64,000 nt of DNA from Nocardiopsis sp. CNT312 (GCF_000515115.1 NZ_AZXF01000021.1:51693-115692), one strand, 5' to 3'; shown: positions 54,203-63,500, numbered from the stretch's first letter. A program made the numbers and translations. The notes: generated by a model not told the origin, from the letters alone.

Positions 54203-55129
54203 TCAGTGGCCGTTGTCGACCCGCCCGCGCCAGCCCGCGACCGGTAGGCCGAACTTGGCCACCAGCCGGTCGGTGAACGGGGCCCGGTGCAGCCGGGCCA
54301 GCCGGACCGGCGTGTCGGCGCGGGTGATTTCGATTCGTGCCCCTGCGGGCAATTCGACCATACGCCGTCCATCACACCAGAGCACGCCCGGTGCCGTATC
54401 TGGGAGCACCTCCAGCGCCACCGTGGCCTTCGGCCCGACCACCAGGGGCCGGGCGAACAGTGCGTGCGCGCTCAGCGGCACGACGAGGATCGCGTCGACG
54501 TCGGGCCAGACCACGGGGCCGCCCGCGGAGAAGGCGTGCGCGGTGGAGCCGGTGGGTGTGGCACACACCACACCGTCGCAGGTCCAGCGGGACAGCGGGC
54601 GGCCGTCGATCTCCAGGACCGCCTCGATGATGCGCCGGGCCTCACCCTTCTCCAGAGTGGCCTCGTTGAGCGCCCAGGTGCGCACCGGCGGCGCGCCGTC
54701 GCCGCGGCCCCCGTTGAACACCGCCACGTCCAGGGTGATGCGTTCCTCGACGCCGTAGTCGCGGTCGACCACGCTGCGCACCGTCGCACCGAGGTCCTCG
54801 CGCTCGGCCTCGGCGAGGAAGCCCACGTGTCCCAGGTTCACCCCGAGCACCGGCGCACCGGCCGGGCGGGCGATCTCAGCGGCACGCAGCAGAGTGCCGT
54901 CACCGCCCAGCACCATGACCAGTTCCACACCGTCGGCGGCGTCGGCCGGTTCGACGACCTCCACCGGCGACAGGGGGCGGCCGACCTCGGCCAGCGCCTC
55001 GACCTCGCCCTTGAGCATGCGTACGGACAGGCCGGCGCCGGTGAGCCGCTCGTGCACCAGCCGCGCACTGCGCACCGCCGCGGGCCGGCGTGTGTGCGCC
55101 AGCAGGAGGACGCTGCGTTCGCGAGTCAT
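54203..55129 (-). CDS. nadK: NAD kinase
   Basis: A 308-aa enzyme that phosphorylates NAD to NADP. It has the GGDG motif in LVMVLGGDGTLLRAAE, NLGHVGFLAEAE, the NE/D substrate region ALNEATLEKG and the conserved CDGVVCATPTGSTAHAFSAG. Length and order are normal for the actinobacterial ATP/polyphosphate type. It sits between tlyA and recN as in most actinobacteria. Confidence 0.96.
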   Translation of the reverse strand: MTRERSVLLLAHTRRPAAVRSARLVHERLTGAGLSVRMLKGEVEALAEVGRPLSPVEVVEPADAADGVELVMVLGGDGTLLRAAEIARPAGAPVLGVNLGHVGFLAEAEREDLGATVRSVVDRDYGVEERITLDVAVFNGGRGDGAPPVRTWALNEATLEKGEARRIIEAVLEIDGRPLSRWTCDGVVCATPTGSTAHAFSAGGPVVWPDVDAILVVPLSAHALFARPLVVGPKATVALEVLPDTAPGVLWCDGRRMVELPAGARIEITRADTPVRLARLHRAPFTDRLVAKFGLPVAGWRGRVDNGH

Positions 55130-55239
55130 CGCCCTCCCCTCGTGATCAGCTCCCCGCGGGGAGTCGGATGCGGGCCGGGTGCGGTCGACGACCCGGCCGG
55201 GTCACGCTATCGGACACCGCCGACACGGTGCCACGGGGC

Positions 55240-56046
55240 TCAGCCCGGCCCCTCCTCGACCACCCGGGCCAGGCGGCCGGGGTCCAGGGGCGGGGCGCCC
55301 GCGCGCATCCACAGGAAGTACTCGACGTTGCCCGAGGGGCCCGGCAGGGGGCTGGCGGCCACATCCACGGTGCCCAGCCCCAGGCCGAGCGCGCTGGCCG
55401 CCACTCCGGTGACGGCCTCGGCACGCAGCGCCGGGTCACGGACCACACCGCCCGCTCCGACCCGGTCCTTGCCGACCTCGAACTGGGGTTTGACCATGAG
55501 CACGAAGTCCGCGCCGGGGAGGGCGCAGTCGCGCAGCGGTTCGAGGACCAGGGACAAGGAGATGAACGACAGGTCGCCCACGACCAGGTCGGGCCGCGGC
55601 TCACCGATCATCTCGGGAGTCAGGTGGCGCACGTTGACCCGTTCCATGACGCGCACGCGCTCGTTGCTGCGCAGGGGCCAGGCGAGCTGGCCGTAGCCCA
55701 CGTCCACCGCGGTGACGCGCAGGGCCTCACGCCGCAGCAGTACATCGGTGAACCCGCCGGTAGAGGCCCCGGCGTCGAGGACGTGGCGTCCGGAGACGTC
55801 GAGGACGAACGCGTCGAGGGCGCCGATGAGCTTGTACGCGCCCCGGGAGACGTAGGGCGGACCGTCGGAGGGGGCGCGCACCACGATGGGCTGGTCCGTA
55901 CCGACCTGGGTCGCGGGTTTCGCGGCCACCATCCCGGCCACCCGGACATGCCCACCCTCGATGATCTCGGCCGCGTGGCCGCGTGAGCGTGCGTGTCCGC
56001 GCCGGACCAGTTCCGCGTCGAGACGGGTACGTTTCGCCATGGTCAT
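55240..56046 (-). CDS. tlyA: TlyA family rRNA methyltransferase/hemolysin
   Basis: A 268-aa protein with an N-terminal S4 RNA-binding domain (RLDAELVRRGHARSRGHAAE) and an FtsJ-like methyltransferase domain (HVLDAGASTGGFTDVLLRR with the SAM loop, LVVGDLSFISLS and LMVKPQFEVGKDRVG). TlyA makes 2'-O-methyl marks on 16S and 23S rRNA that favour capreomycin binding. ATG 56046 directly follows the stop of the small gene upstream; ATG 56040 is possible. Confidence 0.95.
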   Translation of the reverse strand: MTMAKRTRLDAELVRRGHARSRGHAAEIIEGGHVRVAGMVAAKPATQVGTDQPIVVRAPSDGPPYVSRGAYKLIGALDAFVLDVSGRHVLDAGASTGGFTDVLLRREALRVTAVDVGYGQLAWPLRSNERVRVMERVNVRHLTPEMIGEPRPDLVVGDLSFISLSLVLEPLRDCALPGADFVLMVKPQFEVGKDRVGAGGVVRDPALRAEAVTGVAASALGLGLGTVDVAASPLPGPSGNVEYFLWMRAGAPPLDPGRLARVVEEGPG

Positions 56047-56241
56047 CTAGAATAGCGTCGGCCGCGGGTCGCCGCCGGTGCTCTCTTCGAGTGACCTGAG
56101 GACGGCGGACAGCTCCCGGTGCAGGGAGTCGAACACCGTGACGTGCTGGGCCGTGGGCAGCGACTCCAGCGACGCCAGGCGCTCCCGTGCGGCCTCCAGG
56201 GTCTGTTCGGCCAGCGCGGCGGCCTGTTCCGTGGATTCCAT
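56047..56241 (-). CDS. Small helical protein upstream of tlyA
   Basis: A 64-aa protein starting MESTEQAAALAEQTLEAARE at ATG 56241, with AGGAGG nine bases upstream. It is mostly one or two amphipathic helices (ALAEQTLEAARERLASLESL, VFDSLHRELSAVLRSLEES), suggesting a helical-bundle partner protein. Its TAG stop touches the tlyA ATG, so it is cotranslated with tlyA. Small proteins at this place are common in actinobacteria; function unknown. Confidence 0.75.
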   Translation of the reverse strand: MESTEQAAALAEQTLEAARERLASLESLPTAQHVTVFDSLHRELSAVLRSLEESTGGDPRPTLF

Positions 56242-56345
56242 GTCCCTGACCTCCTCCTTCCGGGTAGGCGGCTCCACCCGCGGGTACCGCGGAACGGATC
56301 GGTTCCACACGGGAGCGCGGGGCGGGGCGGCACCGCGCACCGACC

Positions 56346-57023
56346 CTACTTCTTGGCCGGCCCCTTGCGCTTGGCCGTGGAGCGCGACCGGGCGGGCTTG
56401 GGGGTGCTCTTGGCCGCGGTCCTGGGCTTGGCGCGCGGGGCGGGCTTCTTGGCGGTGTGCTGCTTGGCGTCGCCGTCCTCGTCCTCACCGCCCGGGGCCG
56501 ACGGCGCCCCGGTCCTCGCCACGCCGTCGGGATCCTCGTCGGCCTCCGCACCGTCCGCGCCGCTCTCCGCCCTCGCGGCCTCCCCGTCGGGGAGCGGGGC
56601 GGCGCCCCCGTCGGAGGGGACCGACCGGGCACCGGACGCGGTGGCACCCTCCGCCTGCGCCGAGGGGCGCTCCACGCCCTGCCGGGCGGCCAGACGGCGT
56701 TCGAGTTCGGCGGTGCGGCGCACCAGGCGGTCATGCTCGGTGCGGGGAACGACGTCCATGCGCTCCAACTGCCGCCCGACCTCCACCCGCACGAGGTCGG
56801 CGATCGCGGAGCGGTTGGAGCGGTTGGTCTCGATCAACTCGCCGGCGAGGGCCTGGATGCTCTGACCGAGCCGGGGAGGCGGGGCCTCGTGCTCCGTCGG
56901 TGCGGGGGCCGCGGTCCCCTCCGCGCGGAGCAGGGCCTTGGCCGCCGTGACCGCGTCCTTGCGCGAGAGTTCGGTAAGGCCACTGGCGGCATCGAGATAG
57001 GTGCGTACCGCGTCGACGACCAT
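56346..57023 (-). CDS. Phasin-like coiled-coil protein with histone H1-like tail
   Basis: A 225-aa protein. The first 110 residues are helical (DAVRTYLDAASGLTELSRKD, then LGQSIQALAGELIETNRSNR and a second coiled coil HDRLVRRTAELERRLAARQ), like bacterial phasins or the polyhydroxyalkanoate regulator type. A long acidic, Gly/Ala-rich linker follows (about 125-185). The last 35 residues are Lys/Ala/Pro repeats (AKKPAPRAKPRTAAKSTPKP), like histone H1. It may bind DNA or granules. It likely heads the small-gene-tlyA-nadK-recN cluster. Confidence 0.65.
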   Translation of the reverse strand: MVVDAVRTYLDAASGLTELSRKDAVTAAKALLRAEGTAAPAPTEHEAPPPRLGQSIQALAGELIETNRSNRSAIADLVRVEVGRQLERMDVVPRTEHDRLVRRTAELERRLAARQGVERPSAQAEGATASGARSVPSDGGAAPLPDGEAARAESGADGAEADEDPDGVARTGAPSAPGGEDEDGDAKQHTAKKPAPRAKPRTAAKSTPKPARSRSTAKRKGPAKK

Positions 57024-57240
57024 GGATGTCTCCTTGATGGGACCGCAGAAGGCAGGAACGGGAAAGAGCACGCACGGACGGGGAGGCCGCACGGCGAAAG
57101 GTGCGTGCACCACGCTACCGGGGCCCGCGCTCCGATGGCGCGTGAACCAGGAGGCCACACCGGCCACCGGCACGAGGAGGCCGTCGCGGACCCCGGGTAC
57201 CGGTGCCCGGCCACGGGGCCGGCGGCGGCATCATGGAGCC

Positions 57241-57591
57241 ATGAACGACATCGAGGCGTGCCTGGCGGGCATCGCCAAGCTCAATGAGCGGATCCTCGAC
57301 CAGCCCGTGGCGGAGCGGCGCAAGCACATCCGCGACCGGTCGGTGAGCGTGGCGGTCCCGGACCTGTCGGCGGTGTTCGACATGCGGCTCACCGTGGACG
57401 GCCTGGTCGGTATCACCCACCGCTCAGCCGACACGTCCGCACCACGGGCTCAGGTGAGGATCACGGTGTCCAGCGGAGACCTCGTGGAACTGGCCGAGGA
57501 CCGGCTGGACGCGGCCGGTGCGCTGCTCACCCGGCGGCTCCGGGTGGACGCCAGTGTCGGCGACCTGATGCGCATGCGCCGCATGCTGTGA
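57241..57591 (+). CDS. SCP2-like sterol-carrier-domain protein
   Basis: A 116-aa protein resembling a stand-alone SCP2 lipid-binding fold: an N-terminal helix with NERILDQPVAERRKHIRDRS, then strands (SVAVPDLSAVFDMRLTVDGL), AQVRITVSSGDLVELAEDRL and the final helix. Such proteins bind lipids in a hydrophobic pocket. ATG 57241 is clear. Divergent from the phasin-like gene. Confidence 0.65.
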   Translation: MNDIEACLAGIAKLNERILDQPVAERRKHIRDRSVSVAVPDLSAVFDMRLTVDGLVGITHRSADTSAPRAQVRITVSSGDLVELAEDRLDAAGALLTRRLRVDASVGDLMRMRRML

Positions 57592-57671
57592 CCCGGCGGG
57601 CGACGCGGCAAGGCACCGCACCCGCCGCGGGTTCCCACAGGTGCGCACACCGACCGGGTAGCTTTCGGGGC

Positions 57672-58979
57672 ATGGCACGCCCACCTCTGGCACTGGCCCC
57701 GTTCCGGGGGCTGCGCTACACGGACCTGAACGTCGGACGGGCCCTGGACTCGGGTGAACTCGACGCCGCCGCCCTCCTCGCTCCCCCCTACGACGTCCCG
57801 GGCCCGGAGGAGGCGCGGGACCTGCTGCGCTCGGACCCGCACAACGCCGCCCACCTCACGGTGCCCTACCAGTTGAACCCGACGGTGCGCGGTGACGGCG
57901 CGGGGCGGACCTCCCAGGTCGTCTACGAGGGCGCGGCCACCCGGCTGCGCGCGTGGATCGGCCAGGGGATCCTGGCCCAGGACCCCGAACCCGCCCTGTA
58001 CGTGTACGAGCAGACCACCGCCGCAGGGGTCCGCCAGCGCGGACTGATCGGTGCGCTGGCCCTGCCACCGGTCTCCTCCCCCGCCCGCGAACCGGTCCGT
58101 CCGCACGAGGAGGTGGACCACGGCCCCGTACTCGACCGGCTCCGGCTGACGGTCAGCACGGGAGCCCACCTCGAACCGGTCTTCTTGCTGTACCCGGGCG
58201 GCGGTGGAGCCGCCACCCGGGTCGCGGAGGACGCGGAGCGGCGGGGAAGGGCTCTGGTCGACACCCGCACCGCGGACGGGACCCGGCACCGGCTGTGGGC
58301 GCTGACCGGACCGGCCGTCCACGCCGAGATCGCTGCCGACCTGGCCCCACGTACCGCGCTGATCGCGGACGGGCACCACCGCTACGCCGCCTACCAGGAG
58401 ATGCACGCCTCCGGGCGCGTTCCCGGCAGCGGCCACGGGCTCGCCTACCTGGTGGACAGTGACACCCACCCGCCCGACCTGGGAGCCATCCACCGTGTCG
58501 TGCCCGGCCTGGACACGGCGGCGGCGGTCGGGGCGGCTCGCTCGGCCGCCCGGGTCGAGGAGCTCACCGGTGCCTCGCTGCCCGACGCCGAGCGGGCCCT
58601 CGCCGGGGCGGGCCGCCCGGCCCTGCTCCTGGCCGACCCCTCCGGCCGCTTCCACCTGGTGCGGGACGTGGACGCGGCGAAGGCGGCCCAGGCCGCCCCC
58701 TCCCGTTCTCGGACCTACCGGGAGCTGCCCACCGCCGTTCTGGAGCATGTACTCCTCCCTCTGTGGGGATATGCCGAGCACCAGACGCGGAAGGTGCACG
58801 ACGATCCGGCAAAGGCCGTGGCGGCCGCACGGGAGGAGCACGGGACCGCCGTCATCGTGCCCCCGCTGCGTGTGGAGCAGGTGTACGCCGTCGCCGACCG
58901 AGGGGAGCTCACCCCGCGCAAGTCCACCTCGTTCGGTCCCAAACCCCGCACCGGACTGGTCATGCGCCTGCTCCCGTGA
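57672..58979 (+). CDS. DUF1015 family protein
   Basis: A 435-aa protein of the DUF1015 family. It begins LALAPFRGLRYTDLNVG and has LAPPYDVPGPEEA, YVYEQTTAAGVRQRGLIGA and ALIADGHHRYAAYQEM, the best-conserved block with a His pair. PRKSTSFGPKPRTGLVMRLL closes it. Full family length. No enzyme activity is established that I can name; DUF1015 genes often lie near serine/phosphoserine metabolism, which is not the case here. ATG 57672 is the start. Confidence 0.9.
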   Translation: MARPPLALAPFRGLRYTDLNVGRALDSGELDAAALLAPPYDVPGPEEARDLLRSDPHNAAHLTVPYQLNPTVRGDGAGRTSQVVYEGAATRLRAWIGQGILAQDPEPALYVYEQTTAAGVRQRGLIGALALPPVSSPAREPVRPHEEVDHGPVLDRLRLTVSTGAHLEPVFLLYPGGGGAATRVAEDAERRGRALVDTRTADGTRHRLWALTGPAVHAEIAADLAPRTALIADGHHRYAAYQEMHASGRVPGSGHGLAYLVDSDTHPPDLGAIHRVVPGLDTAAAVGAARSAARVEELTGASLPDAERALAGAGRPALLLADPSGRFHLVRDVDAAKAAQAAPSRSRTYRELPTAVLEHVLLPLWGYAEHQTRKVHDDPAKAVAAAREEHGTAVIVPPLRVEQVYAVADRGELTPRKSTSFGPKPRTGLVMRLLP

Positions 58980-59178
58980 CGGCTGAGGGCCCAACCCCGC
59001 GACCGGGGCCGGGTGCGGGTACGGGGTGCGCTTCACGCTCGGCGCCCGGAACACACGGAAGCGGCTGCCCGGCCGCACCGGTGCGACACAGCGCACACCG
59101 GCGACCGCGGGTCCTCGCCGCCCCGTCGGCCCTAACCTGGGACACGTCCGCGCACCCACACGGAACGGGTACCCCGAG

Positions 59179-60186
59179 ATGGCCCTGCTCGCCGCCGAAC
59201 GTCCGCTCTCGGAGCTCTACGACGCGATGCTCCTCGACCTGGACGGGGTGGTCTACATCGGTTCCCGTGCGGTGCCGGGCGCACCGGAGGCGGTAGGCAA
59301 GGCGCGTGCGGCGGGCGCGCGGGTGGCGTTCGTGACCAACAACGCCGGGCGTACCCCGGCCCGGATCGCCGATCACCTCACCGAACTGGGCGTGGCCGCC
59401 GTACCCGAGGACGTGGTGACCTCGGCCGAGGCCGCCGCGCGCCTGGTGAGCGACCGCTTCCCCTCCGGGTCGGAGGTACTGGTCGTGGGCGACACCGGGC
59501 TGCGCCAGGCGGTGTGGCGCAGGGGACTGCGCCCGGTGACCGTGGATTCGGGGTCCGTGGTGGCCGTCGTCCAGGGGTACGCGCGCACCCTGTCCCGCGA
59601 CCTGCTCGACCAGGGCGCGCTCGCCGTCTCCCGGGGCGCGCTGTACGTGGCGAGCAACGCCGACGCCACCGCCCCCCACGAGTGGGGGATCACTCCGGCC
59701 AACGGGGCGTTCGTCCAGGTGATCGTCCACGCTACCGGGGTGGAGCCGATCGTGGCAGGCAAACCGATGCGCCCCCTGCACGAGGAGGGCATCCTGCGCA
59801 CCGGTGCCCACAACCCGCTGATCGTCGGCGACCGCCTGGACACCGACATCGAGGGTGCCACGACCCACGGCGCCGACGGACTGCTGGTGCTGTCGGGGGT
59901 GGCCACACCGCTGGACGCCCTGTGCGCACCGGAGCACCGGCGTCCCCGCTACCTCGCCTGGGATGTGTCGGGCATGAACCAGACCCACCCTCTGGTGGTC
60001 GCGGAGGGAACGCGGACGCGCTGCGGCGGATGGACGGTGGCCGTCGAGGGCGCGGACCTGCGCCTTGAGGGCTCCGGGGACCGCCTGGACGGGCTTCGCG
60101 CGCTGTGCTCGGCCGTGTGGTCGGACGGGTCGGTCGATCCTGCGGGACCGGACGCGCGCGCGGCACTGGCCCGTCTGGGCTGGTGA
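59179..60186 (+). CDS. HAD-IIA family hydrolase (NagD-like phosphatase)
   Basis: A 335-aa HAD-superfamily phosphatase. Motif I is MLLDLDGVVYIGSRAVPGA (catalytic Asp pair), motif II is AFVTNNAGRTPARIADHL, and motif III/IV is VAGKPMRPLHEEG followed by LIVGDRLDTDIEGATTHGAD. The C2-type cap lies between motifs II and III. Substrate unknown; relatives include NagD and PNP/phosphoglycolate phosphatases. ATG 59179 is used instead of the long upstream frame because coding-like sequence begins there. Confidence 0.92.
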   Translation: MALLAAERPLSELYDAMLLDLDGVVYIGSRAVPGAPEAVGKARAAGARVAFVTNNAGRTPARIADHLTELGVAAVPEDVVTSAEAAARLVSDRFPSGSEVLVVGDTGLRQAVWRRGLRPVTVDSGSVVAVVQGYARTLSRDLLDQGALAVSRGALYVASNADATAPHEWGITPANGAFVQVIVHATGVEPIVAGKPMRPLHEEGILRTGAHNPLIVGDRLDTDIEGATTHGADGLLVLSGVATPLDALCAPEHRRPRYLAWDVSGMNQTHPLVVAEGTRTRCGGWTVAVEGADLRLEGSGDRLDGLRALCSAVWSDGSVDPAGPDARAALARLGW

Positions 60187-60191
60187 GGCCG

Positions 60192-60557
60192 TCACCGGTC
60201 CTCCCGCCTCCGCAGCCGGGCGGCGGTGCGCACCTCCACCTCGTACACGCTGCGCACGCCGCCGGGGACCCGCCAGGTACGCCGCCGCAGCGCACCGCTC
60301 ATGCGGGCCACGTCGCCCAGCCGCCACGCGCCCACCATGTCGTGGACCTGGGGATCGAAGCTGACACAGGTCATGGAGTCGCCGCGGCGGCCCCGGAAGC
60401 GGGTCTCGGCGGTGCGGGCCACACAGACCCGCCAGGTGGCCAGGCGGTCCCCGCTGGGGAGCACTCGGAACACCGGTGCGGCGGTGAGCCGGCCGGCCAC
60501 GGTGATCTCGTTCCGGTGGTCGGTGTCCGGCGCGGCGGGGGCGGGCTCCTGCTGCAT
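60192..60557 (-). CDS. Short single-stranded DNA-binding protein
   Basis: A 121-aa protein with an SSB-type OB fold: NEITVAGRLTAAPVFRVLPS, DRLATWRVCVART, and a loop with DSMTCVSFDPQVHD, then VARMSGALRRRTWR. It lacks the acidic C-terminal tip (DDDxPF) of the main replicative SSB, ending instead in a basic stretch (RTAARLRRREDR). It is probably an accessory SSB, as found in developmental or mobile-element contexts. ATG 60557 has AGGAAGGAC upstream. It is convergent with both neighbours by a few bases. Confidence 0.8.
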   Translation of the reverse strand: MQQEPAPAAPDTDHRNEITVAGRLTAAPVFRVLPSGDRLATWRVCVARTAETRFRGRRGDSMTCVSFDPQVHDMVGAWRLGDVARMSGALRRRTWRVPGGVRSVYEVEVRTAARLRRREDR

Positions 60558-60739
60558 GTGCACGTCCTTCCTGGAGGAGCGAGGGGACGGCGCGGCACGG
60601 CGGAGAGGACTGCGATGGAGAGCGTGTACGCCGGTATCCAGCCTCCCCGGCGCGTACCGGAACGGCAAGGCCCCTCCTCGCGCCTGTGGACGGACGCCCT
60701 AGAGTCGGATGGGTCCGTGCGATCTGAGAGGTGGCACCC

Positions 60740-61729
60740 GTGGTGGATGTGAGCGGCCTGCCGGAGGGGACCGTCTCCCTCGGCGACGACATCTTCGTCA
60801 TCGACACGATGCTCGCCGGGTATCCGGGAGTGGTGTCGGCGTACCTGATCCTCACCGAACGGCCCTGTCTGGTGGAGGTGGGCACCGCGGGGTCGGCCCG
60901 GACACTGCATCGGGCGATCACCGCTCTGGGGCTGGCCCCGGAGGATCTCGCCACCATCGTGGTGACGCACATCCACTTGGACCACGCCGGCGGGACCGGT
61001 GACATGGCGGCCCTGTTCCCGAACGCGGAGGTCGTCGTCCACGAACGCGGCGCACGGCACCTGGCCGACCCCGGCCGTCTGATGCGCAGTGCGGCGATGG
61101 TGTGGGGCGACCGGCTGGAGACCCTGTTCGGCCGGATGAGCCCGACCGAGGCGGCCCGGATCCGTTCGGTGGCCGAGACGGGCGAGATCGACCTGGGCGG
61201 TGGCAGGCGCCTGGTGTCCCACTACGCGCCCGGCCACGCCAAGCACCACATGGGGCTGGTGGACACGGCCACGGGCGACCTGTACGTCGGGGACGCCCTG
61301 GGCGTGTACACCCCGCTCACCGGAGACCTGCGCCCCGCGACCCCGCCGCCGGACTTCGACATGGACGCGTGCCTGCGCACACTGCGGCTGTTCGGGGACA
61401 TCGACGCGCAGCGGCTCATGTTCTCCCATTTCGGCGCGGTGGACACGGTGGCCGAGACCATCGACCGGTCCGAGGCCGAACTGCGGCTGTGGGTGGAGAC
61501 CGTACGCGAGGCCCGGGGCACGGACCAAGACCTGGACCACGCGGTGGCCATGGTCCGCGACACGGTGGTCTCCCGGTACGGGCGGCTCCCCGCGGACGCC
61601 TCGAAGGAGTCGGCTCAGGTCCTGGACGTGCTCTCGGGGCCGGAGTCCAACGTGTCCGGCATCGTGCACTGGCTGGACCGCCTCGCCCGGGAACAGGCCG
61701 AGGCGAAGAAGGCGGCCGAGGAGGCCTGA
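60740..61729 (+). CDS. MBL-fold metallo-hydrolase
   Basis: A 329-aa metallo-beta-lactamase-fold hydrolase. The first metal box is VTHIHLDHAGGTGD (HxHxDH), the later histidines are in SHYAPGHAKHHMGLVD, and the bridging Asp is in TGDLYVGDALGVYTP; SHFGAVDT supplies the last His. The C-terminal 100 residues are helical. Relatives include glyoxalase II-like thioesterases. GTG 60740 is chosen for the GAGAGG eight bases upstream; GTG 60731 is also in frame. Substrate unknown. Confidence 0.9.
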   Translation: MVDVSGLPEGTVSLGDDIFVIDTMLAGYPGVVSAYLILTERPCLVEVGTAGSARTLHRAITALGLAPEDLATIVVTHIHLDHAGGTGDMAALFPNAEVVVHERGARHLADPGRLMRSAAMVWGDRLETLFGRMSPTEAARIRSVAETGEIDLGGGRRLVSHYAPGHAKHHMGLVDTATGDLYVGDALGVYTPLTGDLRPATPPPDFDMDACLRTLRLFGDIDAQRLMFSHFGAVDTVAETIDRSEAELRLWVETVREARGTDQDLDHAVAMVRDTVVSRYGRLPADASKESAQVLDVLSGPESNVSGIVHWLDRLAREQAEAKKAAEEA

Positions 61730-61740
61730 GGCGTACCGTC

Positions 61741-62139
61741 TCAAGGCGCTCCGGGAAGCCCGAGTTCCCGGAGCAGGTGCGCGTACAGGCCGTCCGACCA
61801 GGACAGGTCGTCCTCGGGCAACGCGTCGAACGCGCGCACGTCCACCGTCTCGAAGTCTCCACTCAGCGGGGACAGAGCCGTGACCCGGGCATGGGTGACC
61901 ACGGTGACGTGGCCGCCGGCAAGGACGTAGTGGCCCGCGACCCGGAGGCGGCCGAGGGTGGCGCCGGCCTCCTCGAAGGCCTCGCGGCGGGCGGTGTCCA
62001 CCACGTCCTCCCCCGGTTCGGCGTGGCCGCCGGGGAACTCCCAGCCCCGCTCCTTGTGGCGCACGAGCAGTGGCCGCCCGTCCAGGAAGGTCAGGCAGAC
62101 GACGGAGTCGTGGGCTGCGGGAAGGGCGCCCAGGCGCAC
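61741..62139 (-). CDS. NUDIX hydrolase
   Basis: A 132-aa NUDIX enzyme. The box G-x5-E-x7-REU-x-EE-x-G is fully met by GGHAEPGEDVVDTARREAFE followed by EAGA. It begins near VRLGALPAAHDSVVCLTFLD, and KERGWEFPGGHAEPGE precedes the box. Such enzymes cut nucleoside diphosphates linked to other groups. The start is uncertain; GTG 62139 is the first plausible one after the preceding stop (62193). Substrate unknown. Confidence 0.85.
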   Translation of the reverse strand: MRLGALPAAHDSVVCLTFLDGRPLLVRHKERGWEFPGGHAEPGEDVVDTARREAFEEAGATLGRLRVAGHYVLAGGHVTVVTHARVTALSPLSGDFETVDVRAFDALPEDDLSWSDGLYAHLLRELGLPGAP

Positions 62140-62192
62140 CGTGGCACCGCCGAGGGGCAGGCCACCACCCTGCGGCGTGCGGTCCGTGGCGG

Positions 62193-63500
62193 TCAGTCCC
62201 GTTCCTCGTTCTCGGCCGGGAACTCCTCGGCGTCGGTCCAGACGATGCCGTCTCCGTCCACGTCGACGAGTTCGACGCCCTCGATGGCGGCGAGTCGCTC
62301 GTCGGCGTCGGTGACCCCCTCCTGGTCGACCGCGGAGGCCCGTGAGAAGTACTCCCGGGCTTCCTCCTCGCGTCCGAGTTCGGCCAGGACGTCGGCGTAG
62401 GCGTAGAAGAGCCGGGCTACCCACGGACGGGCGCGGCGCTCCTTAAGCTCGGGGACCCGGAGTTCGGCCAGCGCGGCTTCGAGGTCCCCCATGTCCCGGC
62501 GGGCACCGGAGGCCACGATCCGGAGTTCGATGCGGTCGGCCGTGTCCAGGGTCGCCGCGGCGGGGTCCTCTGCGACCTCCAGAGCGCGCTCGGGTCTGCC
62601 CAGACCGCGCTCGGCGTCGGCTATGACGGCGAGAAAACTGTCCCTGCCGCTCATCCTGCGGGCCGCACGGAGGTCGGAGAGGGCTTCCTGCCACTTGCCG
62701 ACGGTGTAGGCGGCCACACCGGAGGCCTCACGGACCCCGGGCACCCGCGCGGCCTTCCGGCGGGCGAAGGCGGCGTGCTTGTAGGCCCGCTCGGGGTCCT
62801 CGTCCAGGAACAGACCCGCGGCCACGATGTGCTTGCCAACGAGTTCGGCGAGCGTCTTGGGCAGGGAGTTCAGGTCGCGCCGGATCTCGGGGTCGAGTTG
62901 GGAGTAGGTGATCTCCTCGGGCAGCGGAGGGGCGATGTCCTCGGGAGAGCGCTCCTCACGGCGGCCGCCGCGCCGGTCGTCCCCGCGCCCGCGCCCGCGG
63001 TCGTCGCGCCGGTCGCGGTAACCGCCGCGCCGGTCGTCACGCCCCCGGAAGCTGCCGCCACGGTCATCGCGGCGCCCGTCACGGCCCCGGAAACCCTCAC
63101 GGTTACCCCCGCGATAGCCACCGCGGTCGTCACGCCGGTCATCACGGCCCCGGTAACCACCGCGGTCCTCACGAGACCCACCGCGGTCCTCACGCCGGTC
63201 GCGGTAACCGCCACCACGATCATCACGACCCCGGAAGCCTCCGCGGTCCTCACGAGACCCACCGCGGTCCTCACGCCGGTCGCGGTAACCGCCACCACGG
63301 TCATCACGGCCCCGGAAGCCTCCGCGGTCCTCACGCCGACCCCGATAGCCACCGCGGTCGTCGCGGTCACGGCCTCCCCGGTCCCCCGGACTCCTGTAGC
63401 CGGATCGGGACCGGTCACCACTCCGACCGCCCGTCCCCCCGGAGCGGTCTCGGTCGCGTGCGGAGTCCTCGCGGTCTTCCGATCGGCTGTCCTCAGTCAT
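62193..63500 (-). CDS. TPR-like protein with long RGG/RD-repeat N-terminal region
   Basis: A 435-aa protein in two parts. Residues 1-185 are almost only Arg, Gly, Asp, Ser and Tyr, in repeats such as DDRGGGYRDRREDRGG. Such RGG-rich tracts bind RNA and promote phase separation. From about 195 the protein is helical and tetratricopeptide-like (AELVGKHIVAAGLFLDEDPE, AAYTVGKWQEALSDLRAARR, WVARLFYAYADVLAELGREE), ending in an acidic tail. The C-terminal part is common in actinobacteria near tlyA/nadK. The N-terminal repeat contains an 81-base tandem duplication. ATG 63500. Confidence 0.85.
   Translation of the reverse strand: MTEDSRSEDREDSARDRDRSGGTGGRSGDRSRSGYRSPGDRGGRDRDDRGGYRGRREDRGGFRGRDDRGGGYRDRREDRGGSREDRGGFRGRDDRGGGYRDRREDRGGSREDRGGYRGRDDRRDDRGGYRGGNREGFRGRDGRRDDRGGSFRGRDDRRGGYRDRRDDRGRGRGDDRRGGRREERSPEDIAPPLPEEITYSQLDPEIRRDLNSLPKTLAELVGKHIVAAGLFLDEDPERAYKHAAFARRKAARVPGVREASGVAAYTVGKWQEALSDLRAARRMSGRDSFLAVIADAERGLGRPERALEVAEDPAAATLDTADRIELRIVASGARRDMGDLEAALAELRVPELKERRARPWVARLFYAYADVLAELGREEEAREYFSRASAVDQEGVTDADERLAAIEGVELVDVDGDGIVWTDAEEFPAENEERD
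63161..63322. repeat. 81-bp tandem repeat inside the RGG-rich coding region
   Basis: Two nearly identical 81-bp units (starting at 63161 and 63242) code for 27 residues each (GGFRGRDDRGGGYRDRREDR-GGSREDR). Only a few third-position differences separate them, so the duplication is recent or kept uniform. Shorter related units surround it. Confidence 0.75.
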
